Positions 37,138 through 46,406 of a stretch of DNA of 64,000 bases are shown here, one piece after another. Under the pieces are notes generated by a model that ran no database searches, had not been told where the DNA came from, and saw nothing but the letters and a program-made list of their open reading frames with translations. A program made the position numbers and the translations under genes. How positions within the stretch are numbered: the stretch's first letter is position 1; every line of letters starts with the position of its first letter. Source of the DNA: Buchnera aphidicola (Nurudea shiraii) (GTDB taxonomy: Bacteria > Pseudomonadota > Gammaproteobacteria > Enterobacterales > Enterobacteriaceae); the NCBI GenBank assembly GCA_039829955.1, contig CP140035.1, forward strand, positions 372,001-436,000, in the 5' to 3' direction.

Positions 37138-37679
37138 ATACTAAAACTAAAAATTATAAAAATTTAACTATCGCTCAGTTCGGAGCACCTTATGGTATAT
37201 TAGGATGGATTCACGTATTTTCTTTTACAGAAAAAAACTACAATATTTTTAACTATCTGCCATGGTTTATAAAAATAAAAAAAGAAAAGAATATTATACA
37301 TGTTTCTAATTGGAAAAAAAAACAAAAACACTTCATAATAAAAATAAAAAATATTGAAAGTCGCTCTATTGTTCAAAAATTAACTAATCATTATATTAAT
37401 ATTGAAAGAAACTCACTTCCAAAACTAAAAGCTAATAATTATTACTGGAGAGATATAATAAATTGTAACGCTATAAATGAAAGCAATGAGTTTTTAGGAA
37501 CAGTTAGTAATATAATTAGAACTTCTTCAAATGACATACTAGTTATTAAACGTCAACAAACCAACAAAAAAAAAGATATTTTAATACCTTTTGTATTAAA
37601 AAATATTATAAAAAAAGTAAATATTGAAAAAAAAACAATCATAGTAAATTGGGATGATACTCTTGAACAAAAATACTAA
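37134..37679 (+). CDS. rimM: 16S rRNA processing protein RimM, non-canonical ATA start
   Basis: Assembly factor that binds S19 and helps mature the 30S head. The frame encodes QFGAPYGILGW, FNYLPWFI, NNYYWRDIINC, SSNDILVIK, ILIPFVL and IIVNWDDT, all RimM hallmarks with the PRC barrel at the end. From the in-frame TAA at 37101 to the conserved region there is no ATG, GTG or TTG. The best start is ATA at 37134, interlocked with the rpsP stop (ATAA) and preceded by AAGAG at about 8 bases. That gives 181 residues against 182 in E. coli. Translational coupling to rpsP is likely. Confidence 0.88.
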   Translation: MNTKTKNYKNLTIAQFGAPYGILGWIHVFSFTEKNYNIFNYLPWFIKIKKEKNIIHVSNWKKKQKHFIIKIKNIESRSIVQKLTNHYINIERNSLPKLKANNYYWRDIINCNAINESNEFLGTVSNIIRTSSNDILVIKRQQTNKKKDILIPFVLKNIIKKVNIEKKTIIVNWDDTLEQKY

Positions 37680-37697
37680 AAAAAAAATAATATAACA

Positions 37698-38453
37698 TTG
37701 TTACACATAGGAATAATTAGTATTTTTCCAGAAATGTTTCGTGCAATTATAAATTATGGAGTTACCAAAAAAGCAATTACACAAGGAATAATAAAACTTA
37801 ACATTTTAAATCCAAGAGATTATACAAATGATAAGCACCGAAATATTGATGACCGTCTTTATGGAGGAGGACCAGGGATGCTTATGATGGCTGAACCACT
37901 TAAACTAGCTATTGAGCATGCAAAATCTATAATACATTGTAACTCTAAAGTATTTTATCTATCACCAAAAGGACAAAAAATAAATCAAGAAAAAATTAAA
38001 AAATTATCTAAAATGCCAAACATGATTTTATTATGTGGTCGATATCAAGGTATAGATGAAAGGCTAATAAATAGCGAAATCATAGATGAAGAAATATCAA
38101 TCGGAGACTATGTTCTTAGTGGAGGAGAATTACCTGCTATGATATTAATTGATATGTTATCTCGATTTATACCTGGAACTTTAGGAAAAGATCAATCAAA
38201 AAAAAATAATTCTTTTTATAATGGATTGTTAGATTGTCCTCATTATACCAAACCCAGAATTTTTAATAATATTAAAGTTCCTCATGTTCTACTTTCTGGC
38301 AATCATAAAAAAATAAAACAATGGAGACTAAAACAATCATTAGGTCAAACATGGATGAAAAGACCCGATTTATTTAAAAATATAAAACTTTCACAAGAAG
38401 AATTAAAATTACTTAAAAACTTTAAAATAGAAATGTTAAAAAAAAACAAATGA
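37698..38453 (+). CDS. trmD: tRNA (guanine-N1)-methyltransferase TrmD
   Basis: Makes m1G37 next to the anticodon, preventing frameshifts. SPOUT fold with the trefoil-knot SAM site: GIISIFPEMF, RLYGGGPGMLMM, LLCGRYQGIDER, SIGDYVLSGGELPAM and LLDCPHYTKP. Length 251 versus 255. The start is TTG at 37698, giving residue-level agreement with the E. coli N-terminus; no ATG is available, and no clear Shine-Dalgarno is seen. It lies 18 bp after rimM. Confidence 0.95.
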   Translation: MLHIGIISIFPEMFRAIINYGVTKKAITQGIIKLNILNPRDYTNDKHRNIDDRLYGGGPGMLMMAEPLKLAIEHAKSIIHCNSKVFYLSPKGQKINQEKIKKLSKMPNMILLCGRYQGIDERLINSEIIDEEISIGDYVLSGGELPAMILIDMLSRFIPGTLGKDQSKKNNSFYNGLLDCPHYTKPRIFNNIKVPHVLLSGNHKKIKQWRLKQSLGQTWMKRPDLFKNIKLSQEELKLLKNFKIEMLKKNK

Positions 38454-38499
38454 TAAAATTATTCCCTATTAATAAAGTATATAACAGGAACATATTATC

Positions 38500-38850
38500 G
38501 TGAATATTATTCAAATAATAGAACAAGAGCAAATTAATAAAAAGATACCTTTATTTAAATCAGGTGATACTATAGAAGTTAAAATATGGATCGTAGAAGG
38601 ATCTAAAAAAAGAATTCAATCATTTGAAGGAATAGTAATAGCAAAAAGAAATAGAAATTTTAATTTTTCATTCTGTGTACGAAAAATATCTCATGGAGAT
38701 GCTATAGAACGTGTTTTTCACGCTAATTCTCCTAATATTGAGACTATTAATATCAAAAGACATGGAGATGTTCGAAAAGCAAAATTGTATTACCTACGAA
38801 ACAGAGTAGGAAAATCAGCCAAAATTAAAGAACTATTAATAAAGAAATAA
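38500..38850 (+). CDS. rplS: 50S ribosomal protein L19
   Basis: Ribosomal protein at the 30S-50S interface. It is 116 residues, with FKSGDTIEVKIWIVEGSKKR, QSFEGIVIAKRNR and RRHGDVRKAKLYYLR-like C-terminal sequence (KRHGDVRKAKLYYLRNRVGK). It starts with GTG at 38500 behind an AGGAA. It ends the rpsP operon, followed by a hairpin. Confidence 0.96.
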   Translation: MNIIQIIEQEQINKKIPLFKSGDTIEVKIWIVEGSKKRIQSFEGIVIAKRNRNFNFSFCVRKISHGDAIERVFHANSPNIETINIKRHGDVRKAKLYYLRNRVGKSAKIKELLIKK

Positions 38851-38904
38851 TTAAAACTTTAAATAAATTAATCATTCCATATTTCATACACACACATAAT
38901 CATC

Positions 38905-38938
38905 ATGCAGTCATATTTTATCACAACTTTGACTGCAT
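38905..38938. terminator. hairpin between convergent rplS and tldD
   Basis: A 9-bp stem (ATGCAGTCA / TGACTGCAT) with a 16-nt loop in the 160-bp gap between the two convergent stops, 54 bp after rplS. It is GC-richer than its flanks. It probably ends the rpsP-rimM-trmD-rplS transcript and may work in both directions. Confidence 0.55.
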
Positions 38939-39010
38939 AACTTATATTTATATTAATCTATTAATTTCTAAAATCGCAAAATTAAAAACTATATTTTAAA
39001 TGATAATATT

Positions 39011-40462
39011 TTATGACGTACCTCCTACCGTGATATTATTTAATTTTATTGTAGGTTGACCTACTCCAACAGGAATATTTTGTCCATTTTTAACACATGT
39101 TCCCACTCCTCCATCTAGTAAGAAATCATTTCCAACCATAGAAATCTCTTGCATTACATTATGACCAGATCCAATTAACATAGCGTTTTTTATAGAATTT
39201 AAAATCTTACCATTTTTTATTAAATATGCTTCAGAAGTGGAAAAAACAAAATTTCCAGAAGTAATATCAACTTGTCCTCCACTAAAATTAAGTGCATATA
39301 CTCCATATTCTATGCTACTAATAATATCTTCGGGAGTTGAATTTCCTGGTAACAAATATGTATTTGTCATACGAGGATAAGGTAAATGAGCATATGATTC
39401 TCGCCTACCATTACCAGTAGATTCCATTTCCATTAAACGGGCATTAAACTTATCCTGAATGTAATTTGTTAAGATTCCATCTTTTATCAATATATTATAT
39501 TTACTTTCCACTCCTTCATCATCAATAGTTAATGAACCCCTTCTATTCTCTATAGTTCCATCATCTACGATTGTACATAATTCTGAAGCAACTTTATGCC
39601 CCATTTTATCGAAGAACACTGATGTTTGTTGACGATTAAAATCTCCCTCTAACCCATGACCTACTGCTTCATGCAACAAAATTCCAGGCCACCCTGGTCC
39701 TAAAACAACAGGAAACATTCCTGATGGAGCACTTTTTGCAAATAAATTAACTAAAGCAATTCTTACTGATTCTCGAGCATAATATTCCACTAAAGGCATT
39801 CCAGAAATATAATTTTCTAAAAAAAAATTATATCCACTTCTATTACCTCCTCCACTGGAACCATATTCACGCCTACCATCACTTTCTACTATAACATTAA
39901 CCGAAAGACGAACTAACGGCCGAATATCAGCCGCCAGATTGTTATCTGTAGACGCAACTAAAATTTGACTATATTCACTACTTAACGTAGCATTAACACT
40001 AATAACACGATGATCAATACTTCGAGCAATAGAATTGATGTTGTAAAGAATATCAACTTTTTCTTTAGAATTAAATCGTGCTAATGGATTTTTCGAGGTA
40101 TATAAAGGTTTTCTTTTAATTTTTAAAAACGGTTTTATACGAGTACAACAACTATTTTTTTCTAAAATACTACTTGCTAATTTCGCACTTTTATCTAAAG
40201 AATATAATGTAATATCATCAGAGTAAGAAAAACCAGTACTTTCTCCAGATATAACTCTCACTCCTACTCCTTGACTAATTCGAAAACTACCTTCTTTTAC
40301 AATGTTATCTTCTAATATCCAAAATTCACTTTTGTTGGATTGAAAATATAAATCAGAATAATCTACTTTATTTTTTGAAATATCACTTAAAACCTTCAAA
40401 AGATCATAATCGGAAATTTTATTTGAAAGTAATAAATTTTCAGTAACTAAATCAAGAATCAT
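39011..40462 (-). CDS. tldD: metalloprotease TldD
   Basis: With TldE (PmbA) it forms a zinc protease that degrades unfolded peptides and matures microcin B17 in E. coli. It is 483 residues (E. coli 481). The zinc motif HEAVGH (HExxxH) is near residues 264-269, and glycine-rich C-terminal segments (GGVGTCVKNGQNIPVGVGQP) are conserved. The partner pmbA is not in this window. Confidence 0.95.
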   Translation of the reverse strand: MILDLVTENLLLSNKISDYDLLKVLSDISKNKVDYSDLYFQSNKSEFWILEDNIVKEGSFRISQGVGVRVISGESTGFSYSDDITLYSLDKSAKLASSILEKNSCCTRIKPFLKIKRKPLYTSKNPLARFNSKEKVDILYNINSIARSIDHRVISVNATLSSEYSQILVASTDNNLAADIRPLVRLSVNVIVESDGRREYGSSGGGNRSGYNFFLENYISGMPLVEYYARESVRIALVNLFAKSAPSGMFPVVLGPGWPGILLHEAVGHGLEGDFNRQQTSVFFDKMGHKVASELCTIVDDGTIENRRGSLTIDDEGVESKYNILIKDGILTNYIQDKFNARLMEMESTGNGRRESYAHLPYPRMTNTYLLPGNSTPEDIISSIEYGVYALNFSGGQVDITSGNFVFSTSEAYLIKNGKILNSIKNAMLIGSGHNVMQEISMVGNDFLLDGGVGTCVKNGQNIPVGVGQPTIKLNNITVGGTS

Positions 40463-40790
40463 TTTGACTCACTTATTAGAATTTAAAATATCAATATAAT
40501 TTATGATTTTTACTATAATAGTGGTATTATACTATTAATATATTTCTATTAATATCTTATATCTATAACATATAATTAAATTAATAAAATTATTGAAACA
40601 TGAACTTTAAAATTAAATTTAAAATCTCTAAAATATATCATAACGTTTAACTGAAGTTTTTATATTAATCATTCTCTAACTTATACATTTTTTATTATGA
40701 TATTTATATGAGTAAAATTTGTATATAAAACATGAAAATACAATATTTATACAAAATGCGTATCACATTAACTACTAAAAAGAATATTAT
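40463..40790. other. divergent intergenic region tldD/aroQ
   Basis: 328 bp of A/T-rich sequence with promoters for two divergent genes. I see no conserved frame, hairpin or operator. Confidence 0.5.
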
Positions 40791-41276
40791 ATGAAATATT
40801 TATTTAATATTTTGATCATCAATGGACCTAATTTAAATCTTTTAGGAGAAAGAGAGCCAAACATTTATGGAAGCATAACGCTAAAAGAACTAATCAAAAA
40901 ATTGAAAAAAAAGGCTAAACTTTTAAACGCAAACATACTTCACGTACAATCTAATTCAGAAAGCACTCTAATTAACACTATTCATAATGCTAACAAAAAT
41001 ATAGATTATATAATAATAAATGCAGGCGCTTATACACATACTAGCATAGCTATACGTGATGCGCTATTAAGTATTAACGTGCCTTTTATAGAAGTACATA
41101 TATCTAATATTTATGCACGCGATAATTTTCGATTTCATTCATGGTTATCAGATATTTCATCTGGAGTAATTTGTGGATTTGGATTGGACGGATATGTTTG
41201 GGCATTAAAAACAGCAATAAAAAGAATCGAAAAAAGCAAAAAACTTTATCATTGTAGCTCTAAAATAAAAACATAA
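40791..41276 (+). CDS. aroQ: type II 3-dehydroquinate dehydratase
   Basis: Third step of the shikimate pathway, leading to chorismate and so to PheA in this same window. It is the small type II enzyme: NGPNLNLLGEREPNIYG with catalytic Arg21 and Tyr26, INAGAYTHTSIAIRDAL, and EVHISN with His103 followed by FRFHS. At 161 residues it is typical of the dodecameric AroQ. E. coli K-12 uses the unrelated type I AroD, so this is a different enzyme family. Confidence 0.96.
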   Translation: MKYLFNILIINGPNLNLLGEREPNIYGSITLKELIKKLKKKAKLLNANILHVQSNSESTLINTIHNANKNIDYIIINAGAYTHTSIAIRDALLSINVPFIEVHISNIYARDNFRFHSWLSDISSGVICGFGLDGYVWALKTAIKRIEKSKKLYHCSSKIKT

Positions 41277-41602
41277 TAATATCAAATATATATATCACTC
41301 TTTTAAAACACTATGTTTACTAAATAACTGAAATGCAAAATTTCAATAGTTTTAAACTAAAATCTTATCAAGCTAAAACTACATACTTACAATTTGCAAT
41401 TAAGTAGCTTTTGTAAAATATTTAAATATTTCGGAATCTAAATACATTTTAAAAAATTTTTTATTAAATTAGAAAATTAATTTAAAATAAATATTAAATT
41501 TAAAAACATACAACATAATATGAATTTATTTCTCAATCTATTAAATTTTTGAAACATAAATAAAATTTTTAAATATTAGTACTAAAAAATCGTAAATATA
41601 CA
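41277..41602. other. intergenic region between convergent aroQ and rluD
   Basis: 326 bp between convergent genes. I see no GC-containing hairpin that would serve as a terminator and no conserved frame, only A/T-rich sequence with many stops. Confidence 0.5.
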
Positions 41603-42565
41603 CTACGTATTGTATAAGTTCAAATGACTTAATAAGTCTAACATATCTTTAGGAATAGGACTATTCCATTTCATCCACAAATTTGTAGTTGGGTGCTTTA
41701 AACATAATTCACTAGCATGCAACGCTTGTCTTGGAAAAGCTTTAACTACTTTATGAACTGAAGCAACCATATTCCTACTAAATTTATATTTATTACCATA
41801 TTCACGATCACCTATTATTGGATAGTTAATACTTAACATATGTACTCGAATTTGATGAGTACGACCTGTTTCCAATTGAATCATTAAATGAGTATAACAA
41901 GAAAACCTTTTTATTATTCGATAATGAGTAATCGCTTTTTTTCCTACCACTCCAGTAGTCATAATAGTACGCCGAAACGGATGTCTCTTAATAGATGCAA
42001 AAACGCTTCCACCAGAAATCACTCTTCCATATACTAATGCTTCATATTTTCTAACTATTTTTCTAGATTTCATGGACTTAGCTAAATTATTATAAGACAA
42101 AACATTTTTTGCGATCACCATTAATCCTGTAGTATTTTTATCTAATCTGTGAATTATTCCAGCACGAGGAATACTCAAAAAATTATGGTTTTGATATAGT
42201 AAAGCATTCAATAAAGTTCCATCTTTATGTCCAGCTCCTGGATGAACTACTAAATTAGCTTGTTTGTTAATTACTAAAATATCATTATCTTCATAAATAA
42301 TATTTAATGGAATTTTTTGAGGATACTTTAAACTATTTAAATATGAATTATGTATAATTTTAATAGTTATTTCATCTCCAAACAATACTTTTGTATTAGG
42401 TTTACTAAACACTTTTCCATTAATATTTACTTGGTTATTTAAAATCCATTTTTTTAAACAAGTGCGAGAATATTCAAAAAATAATTTAGCTAAAACTTTA
42501 TCTAATCTCATATTAGACTTTAACATAGTAGGAACAACAACTCTAAGAATCTTAATATTAACCAT
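41603..42565 (-). CDS. rluD: 23S rRNA pseudouridine synthase RluD
   Basis: Makes pseudouridines 1911, 1915 and 1917 in helix 69 of 23S rRNA. It has an N-terminal S4 domain (RLDKVLAKLFFEYSR) followed by the RluA-type catalytic domain with HRLDKNTTGLMV, catalytic Asp142, and GRTHQIRVHM. Length 320 versus 326 in E. coli. Confidence 0.95.
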   Translation of the reverse strand: MVNIKILRVVVPTMLKSNMRLDKVLAKLFFEYSRTCLKKWILNNQVNINGKVFSKPNTKVLFGDEITIKIIHNSYLNSLKYPQKIPLNIIYEDNDILVINKQANLVVHPGAGHKDGTLLNALLYQNHNFLSIPRAGIIHRLDKNTTGLMVIAKNVLSYNNLAKSMKSRKIVRKYEALVYGRVISGGSVFASIKRHPFRRTIMTTGVVGKKAITHYRIIKRFSCYTHLMIQLETGRTHQIRVHMLSINYPIIGDREYGNKYKFSRNMVASVHKVVKAFPRQALHASELCLKHPTTNLWMKWNSPIPKDMLDLLSHLNLYNT

Positions 42566-42908
42566 ATAAACATTCCAAAATAACCATGAAAATAAATTTA
42601 TATAACTTAATTATAACTAATCTAAAAAAAAAATTACTATATTGAAAAAATAAATATAATCATTTTAAATATTTAGTATGATATAAAATAAATCTATTTT
42701 TACATACAACATTACTTTCATTTTACATGGAAAATAAAATATATAAGTAAAACACAAAATTTTTTGTGAAAATCTATTATTTATTAAAACGTTAAAAACT
42801 AATTTTAAAATGAAAATATATAAAAAACATATCGACATACTCTCGCTTTGATATTGTAAATTAAAACATGTTTTAGTTACTTTTAAACCTCTTACGCATA
42901 TTTTAAAA
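42566..42908. other. divergent intergenic region rluD/alaS
   Basis: 343 bp. In E. coli recX and recA precede alaS; neither is present. A hydrophobic frame on the minus strand at 42665-42973 overlaps the start of alaS and resembles nothing known, so it is not called. Promoters for rluD and alaS must lie here. Confidence 0.5.
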
Positions 42909-45548
42909 ATGAAAAAAACAACTAACGAAGTAAGAAAAATATTTTTAGATTTTTTTAAAGAAAAAAAACACACTGTTATACCTGGAAGTTCACTAATTTC
43001 TTCAGAACATTCGTCTCTATTATTTACAAATGCTGGAATGAATCAATTTAAAGACCTATTTTTGAAAAGAGACTCTAAACTTAAATATACTCGAGTAGTC
43101 ACAGTGCAAAATTGTTTGAGAACAGGAGGTAAACACAACGACTTTGAAAATGTAGGATATACTTCTAAACATCATACATTCTTTGAAATGCTAGGAAACT
43201 TCAGTTTTGGAGACTATTTCAAAGAAAAAGCTATTACATATGCATGGGAATTTCTTACGTCAAAAAAATGGTTAAATTTATCTGAAGAAAAATTATGGAT
43301 CACTGTTTATGAGCATGATTTAGAATCATATAATATATGGAAGAAAGAAACTAACGTAAAAAAAGAAAAAATTATAAAAATAGGAGATAAAAAAAATTTT
43401 AAATATACTTCAGACAACTTTTGGCAAATGGGAGATACTGGTCCATGCGGACCATGCACAGAAATATTTTACGACAAAGGAGATCATTTATTAGGAAATC
43501 CTCCTGGAAATCATGCAAATCATGGAGAAAGATTTGTAGAAATTTGGAACATTGTATTTATGCAATTTAACAAAATTAGTAATACAAAAATGACAAAATT
43601 ATATATACCTTCAGTAGATACTGGTATGGGATTAGAACGGATTTCAGGAATTATACAAAATGTAAATTCTAATTATGAAATTGATCTATTTCAACCATTA
43701 ATAGACTCAATTTCGAAAATGAGCAATACTCATAAAATAAATTACAAACATGTATATGTCATTGCTGATCATGTCAGATCTAGTGCATTTATTATATCTG
43801 AAAACATTGTTCCTTCAAATGAAAAACATGGTTATGTACTTAGAAGAATCATTAGAAGAGCAATACGACATGGACATCAAATTGGAATAAAAGGTATATT
43901 TTTATATCGACTTATCCCTATTTTGATAAATTCTATGGGAGACTATGCAAATATTTTAAGAATAAAACAAAAATATATTGAAACCACATTAAAATTAGAA
44001 GAAAAAAAATTTATTAAAACTCTCGAAATAGGATTAAAATTACTCAATGTAGAAATTAAAAAACTTAAGACAAACATATTAAGTGGAAAATTAATATTTA
44101 AACTATACGATACATATGGATTTCCTCCAGACTTAACTATAGATGTTTGTCGTGAAAAAAATATTATTGTAAATTTAGAAGAATTTAAAAAAAAAATAAA
44201 ACGCAACAAAAAAGAATCACATAATAAAAATTTTTATAAAAAAAATAATATTCAAACTACAATTCTACAAGAAAATAATATATTTTCTGATTTTACTGGT
44301 TACACACACATACAAACTCAATCATTAATTACTAATATAATTAAAAATAATGCTTGTTGCTCAACACTAAAAGAAAATGAATCAGGAATAATTATATTAG
44401 AAAAAACACCTTTTTATGCAGAACGAGGAGGTCAAATAGGAGATATAGGAACTATAAAAAATACTAACGGAAAATTCGAAGTCTATGATACTCAAAAACA
44501 TAAATATGCTATTTTACATATAGGAAAAGTAATATCAGGGAAATTCGAAGTTAAAAATATAGTAACAGCTAAAATCAATTCTGTGCGACGAACTTTAATT
44601 CAATCAAATCACACTGCTACTCATTTATTACATTCTTCACTACGAAAAGTATTAGGACCTCATATACTTCAAAAAGGTTCTTATATAACAGATCACTTCT
44701 TACGTTTTGATTTTTCTCATAAAGCTCCTCTAACTTTAAACGAGCTACATGAAATTGAAAATATAGTAAATATAATAATTACTCAAAACATACTTATCAA
44801 AACTAACATAATGACGCTAAAAGAAGCTCAAAAGAAAAATATTCTAGCTCTATTTCAAAAAAAATATGATGAAACAGTCCGTGTTCTCTCAATTAAAAAT
44901 TTTTCATCCGAATTATGTGGAGGTACTCATACTAAAAGAACAGGAGATCTCGGTTTATTTAAAATTATTAATGAAAGAAGCATATCATCTGGAACAAGGC
45001 GAATAGAAGCAACTACTGGTCAAATAGCTTTATCTCATATTCACAAAAAAGAAAAAGAACTAAAAAACATTTGCGATATATTAAAAACTAATACTAAAAA
45101 CATTAAAAATAATATTGAAACTCTTATACTAAACAATAAACAACTAGAAAAAAAAATAAATAAAATAAACGACCGAGAAACATGTAGAATAGTCGATACA
45201 ATCGGTAAAAATCTTTTTTTCATTAAAAATACAAAAGTTGTTATACATTCTTTTACGAAACATAATCCTCAATTATTAAAAATAATAACAGATAAACTTA
45301 AAAATAGATTAAAATCAGCCATAATTATATTGATAAATATATTTAATGACCACGCTACAATACTTATAAGCGTTACATCAGACATATCTAAAAACATTTC
45401 TTCGAAAAAATTATTACAAGTACTTTTAAAACGATTAAATGGAAAAGGAGGAGGAAACGCTTTAATAGCAGAAGGTGGAATAAAAAATTTAAAATTACTT
45501 CAAAAAGAACTAAGTAATATAAAAATTTGGATCAATTCTAATTTATAA
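42909..45548 (+). CDS. alaS: alanyl-tRNA synthetase
   Basis: Class II synthetase that charges tRNA-Ala and edits mischarged Ser and Gly. The aminoacylation domain has TNAGMNQFKD, HHTFFEMLGNFSFGDYF and MGDTGPCGPCTEI. The editing domain has HTATHLLH (His568, His572) and ELCGGTH near 670, the full zinc-binding set. The C-terminal C-Ala domain ends NGKGGGNALIAEGG. Length 879 versus 876. It is followed by csrA as in E. coli. Confidence 0.97.
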   Translation: MKKTTNEVRKIFLDFFKEKKHTVIPGSSLISSEHSSLLFTNAGMNQFKDLFLKRDSKLKYTRVVTVQNCLRTGGKHNDFENVGYTSKHHTFFEMLGNFSFGDYFKEKAITYAWEFLTSKKWLNLSEEKLWITVYEHDLESYNIWKKETNVKKEKIIKIGDKKNFKYTSDNFWQMGDTGPCGPCTEIFYDKGDHLLGNPPGNHANHGERFVEIWNIVFMQFNKISNTKMTKLYIPSVDTGMGLERISGIIQNVNSNYEIDLFQPLIDSISKMSNTHKINYKHVYVIADHVRSSAFIISENIVPSNEKHGYVLRRIIRRAIRHGHQIGIKGIFLYRLIPILINSMGDYANILRIKQKYIETTLKLEEKKFIKTLEIGLKLLNVEIKKLKTNILSGKLIFKLYDTYGFPPDLTIDVCREKNIIVNLEEFKKKIKRNKKESHNKNFYKKNNIQTTILQENNIFSDFTGYTHIQTQSLITNIIKNNACCSTLKENESGIIILEKTPFYAERGGQIGDIGTIKNTNGKFEVYDTQKHKYAILHIGKVISGKFEVKNIVTAKINSVRRTLIQSNHTATHLLHSSLRKVLGPHILQKGSYITDHFLRFDFSHKAPLTLNELHEIENIVNIIITQNILIKTNIMTLKEAQKKNILALFQKKYDETVRVLSIKNFSSELCGGTHTKRTGDLGLFKIINERSISSGTRRIEATTGQIALSHIHKKEKELKNICDILKTNTKNIKNNIETLILNNKQLEKKINKINDRETCRIVDTIGKNLFFIKNTKVVIHSFTKHNPQLLKIITDKLKNRLKSAIIILINIFNDHATILISVTSDISKNISSKKLLQVLLKRLNGKGGGNALIAEGGIKNLKLLQKELSNIKIWINSNL

Positions 45549-45707
45549 AAAAATATAAATTAAATTAATTTGAATATAAAAAGCTAAAATTATGCAATTT
45601 TTTATAATAAAACAACACTTTAAAACTTGTGTTTAACCTAATATAGGCATTATGCCAATATAACTTAGATAAGATCACAACTCTTTTAAAGATTTTAAGG
45701 AAAATAC

Positions 45708-45893
45708 ATGCTTATTCTAACTCGTCGAGTAGGAGAAACACTTATAATTGGTGATGAAATATCTGTAACAGTATTAGGTGTAAAAGGAAATCAAGTACGT
45801 ATTGGTGTAAATGCTCCTAAAACAATTTCAGTACATCGTGAAGAAATATATCAAAGAATTCAAGCCGAAAAAAACCAAAAACCTAATCGATAA
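45708..45893 (+). CDS. csrA: carbon storage regulator CsrA
   Basis: Dimeric RNA-binding protein that blocks or stabilises target mRNAs by binding GGA in hairpin loops. It is 61 residues, the E. coli length, and nearly identical: MLILTRRVGETLIIGDEISV, VKGNQVRIGVNAPK, VHREEIYQRIQAEK, including the RNA-binding Arg44. AAGGA precedes the ATG. It is one of the very few post-transcriptional regulators kept in this reduced genome. I see no csrB-like RNA in the window. Confidence 0.97.
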   Translation: MLILTRRVGETLIIGDEISVTVLGVKGNQVRIGVNAPKTISVHREEIYQRIQAEKNQKPNR

Positions 45894-45900
45894 ATATCTC

Positions 45901-45938
45901 TCAGCATCTTGCTATTCTTTATTAAAGCGAGGTGCTGA
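45901..45938 (+). terminator. csrA terminator hairpin
   Basis: A 12-bp stem (TCAGCATCTTGC / GCGAGGTGCTGA) including two G-U pairs, with a 14-nt loop, starts 8 bp after the csrA stop. Its GC content is far above the surroundings. It is followed by AATAATTC. Confidence 0.7.
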
Positions 45939-46109
45939 ATAATTCATACCACTTACTTTTAATCTTGCATTTCGAAAATTTATAATTAAAATCCTAAAGA
46001 AACAATCTAACTAAAAACATTTTTAAAACTACTATACAACATAAAATCAATGTGATACTCTAATCTAAATAAAATGTAAATCAAAAATATAATTTTAAAA
46101 TAAATTTTA

Positions 46110-46197
46110 GGTGAGATGGCCGAGTGGTTGAAGGCACTCCCCTGCTAAGGGAGTATGTAAATTTTTTGCATCGAGAGTTCGAATCCCTCTCTCACCA
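46110..46197 (+). tRNA. serV: tRNA-Ser(GCU)
   Basis: 88-nt type II tRNA: acceptor stem GGTGAGA/TCTCACC, discriminator A, anticodon stem CTCCC/GGGAG with anticodon GCT, long variable arm, T arm GAGAGTTCGAATCCCTCTC. CCA is not encoded. Same place after csrA as serV in E. coli. Confidence 0.96.
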
Positions 46198-46215
46198 TTA
46201 TAAAATTATACAATA

Positions 46216-46289
46216 GCATCCGTAGCTCAGTCGGATAGAGTACTCGGCTACGAACCGAGAGGTCGGAGGTTCAAATCCTTCCGGATGCA
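46216..46289 (+). tRNA. argV: tRNA-Arg(ACG)
   Basis: 74-nt tRNA with acceptor GCATCCG/CGGATGC, discriminator A, anticodon stem CTCGG/CCGAG and anticodon ACG. The anticodon A must be deaminated to inosine by TadA to read all CGN codons it serves. One G-U pair is in the T stem; CCA is not encoded. It lies 18 bp after tRNA-Ser, so the two are probably cotranscribed, as in the E. coli serV-argV cluster. Confidence 0.96.
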
Positions 46290-46406
46290 AAAATTTTATA
46301 TTTCAAATTTGATCTACATATACGTAATTTTTAATTTACTTTCTCATATAATCTTCGAAATAGTATAATATTTTAATATTATCAAAATTGAGTATAAGAG
46401 GCTTAT

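Noticed and set aside
42665..42973. Hydrophobic 102-codon frame upstream of and overlapping alaS on the minus strand
   Set aside because: No recognisable family and no Shine-Dalgarno. It overlaps the certain start of alaS, and its hydrophobicity follows from T-rich codons.
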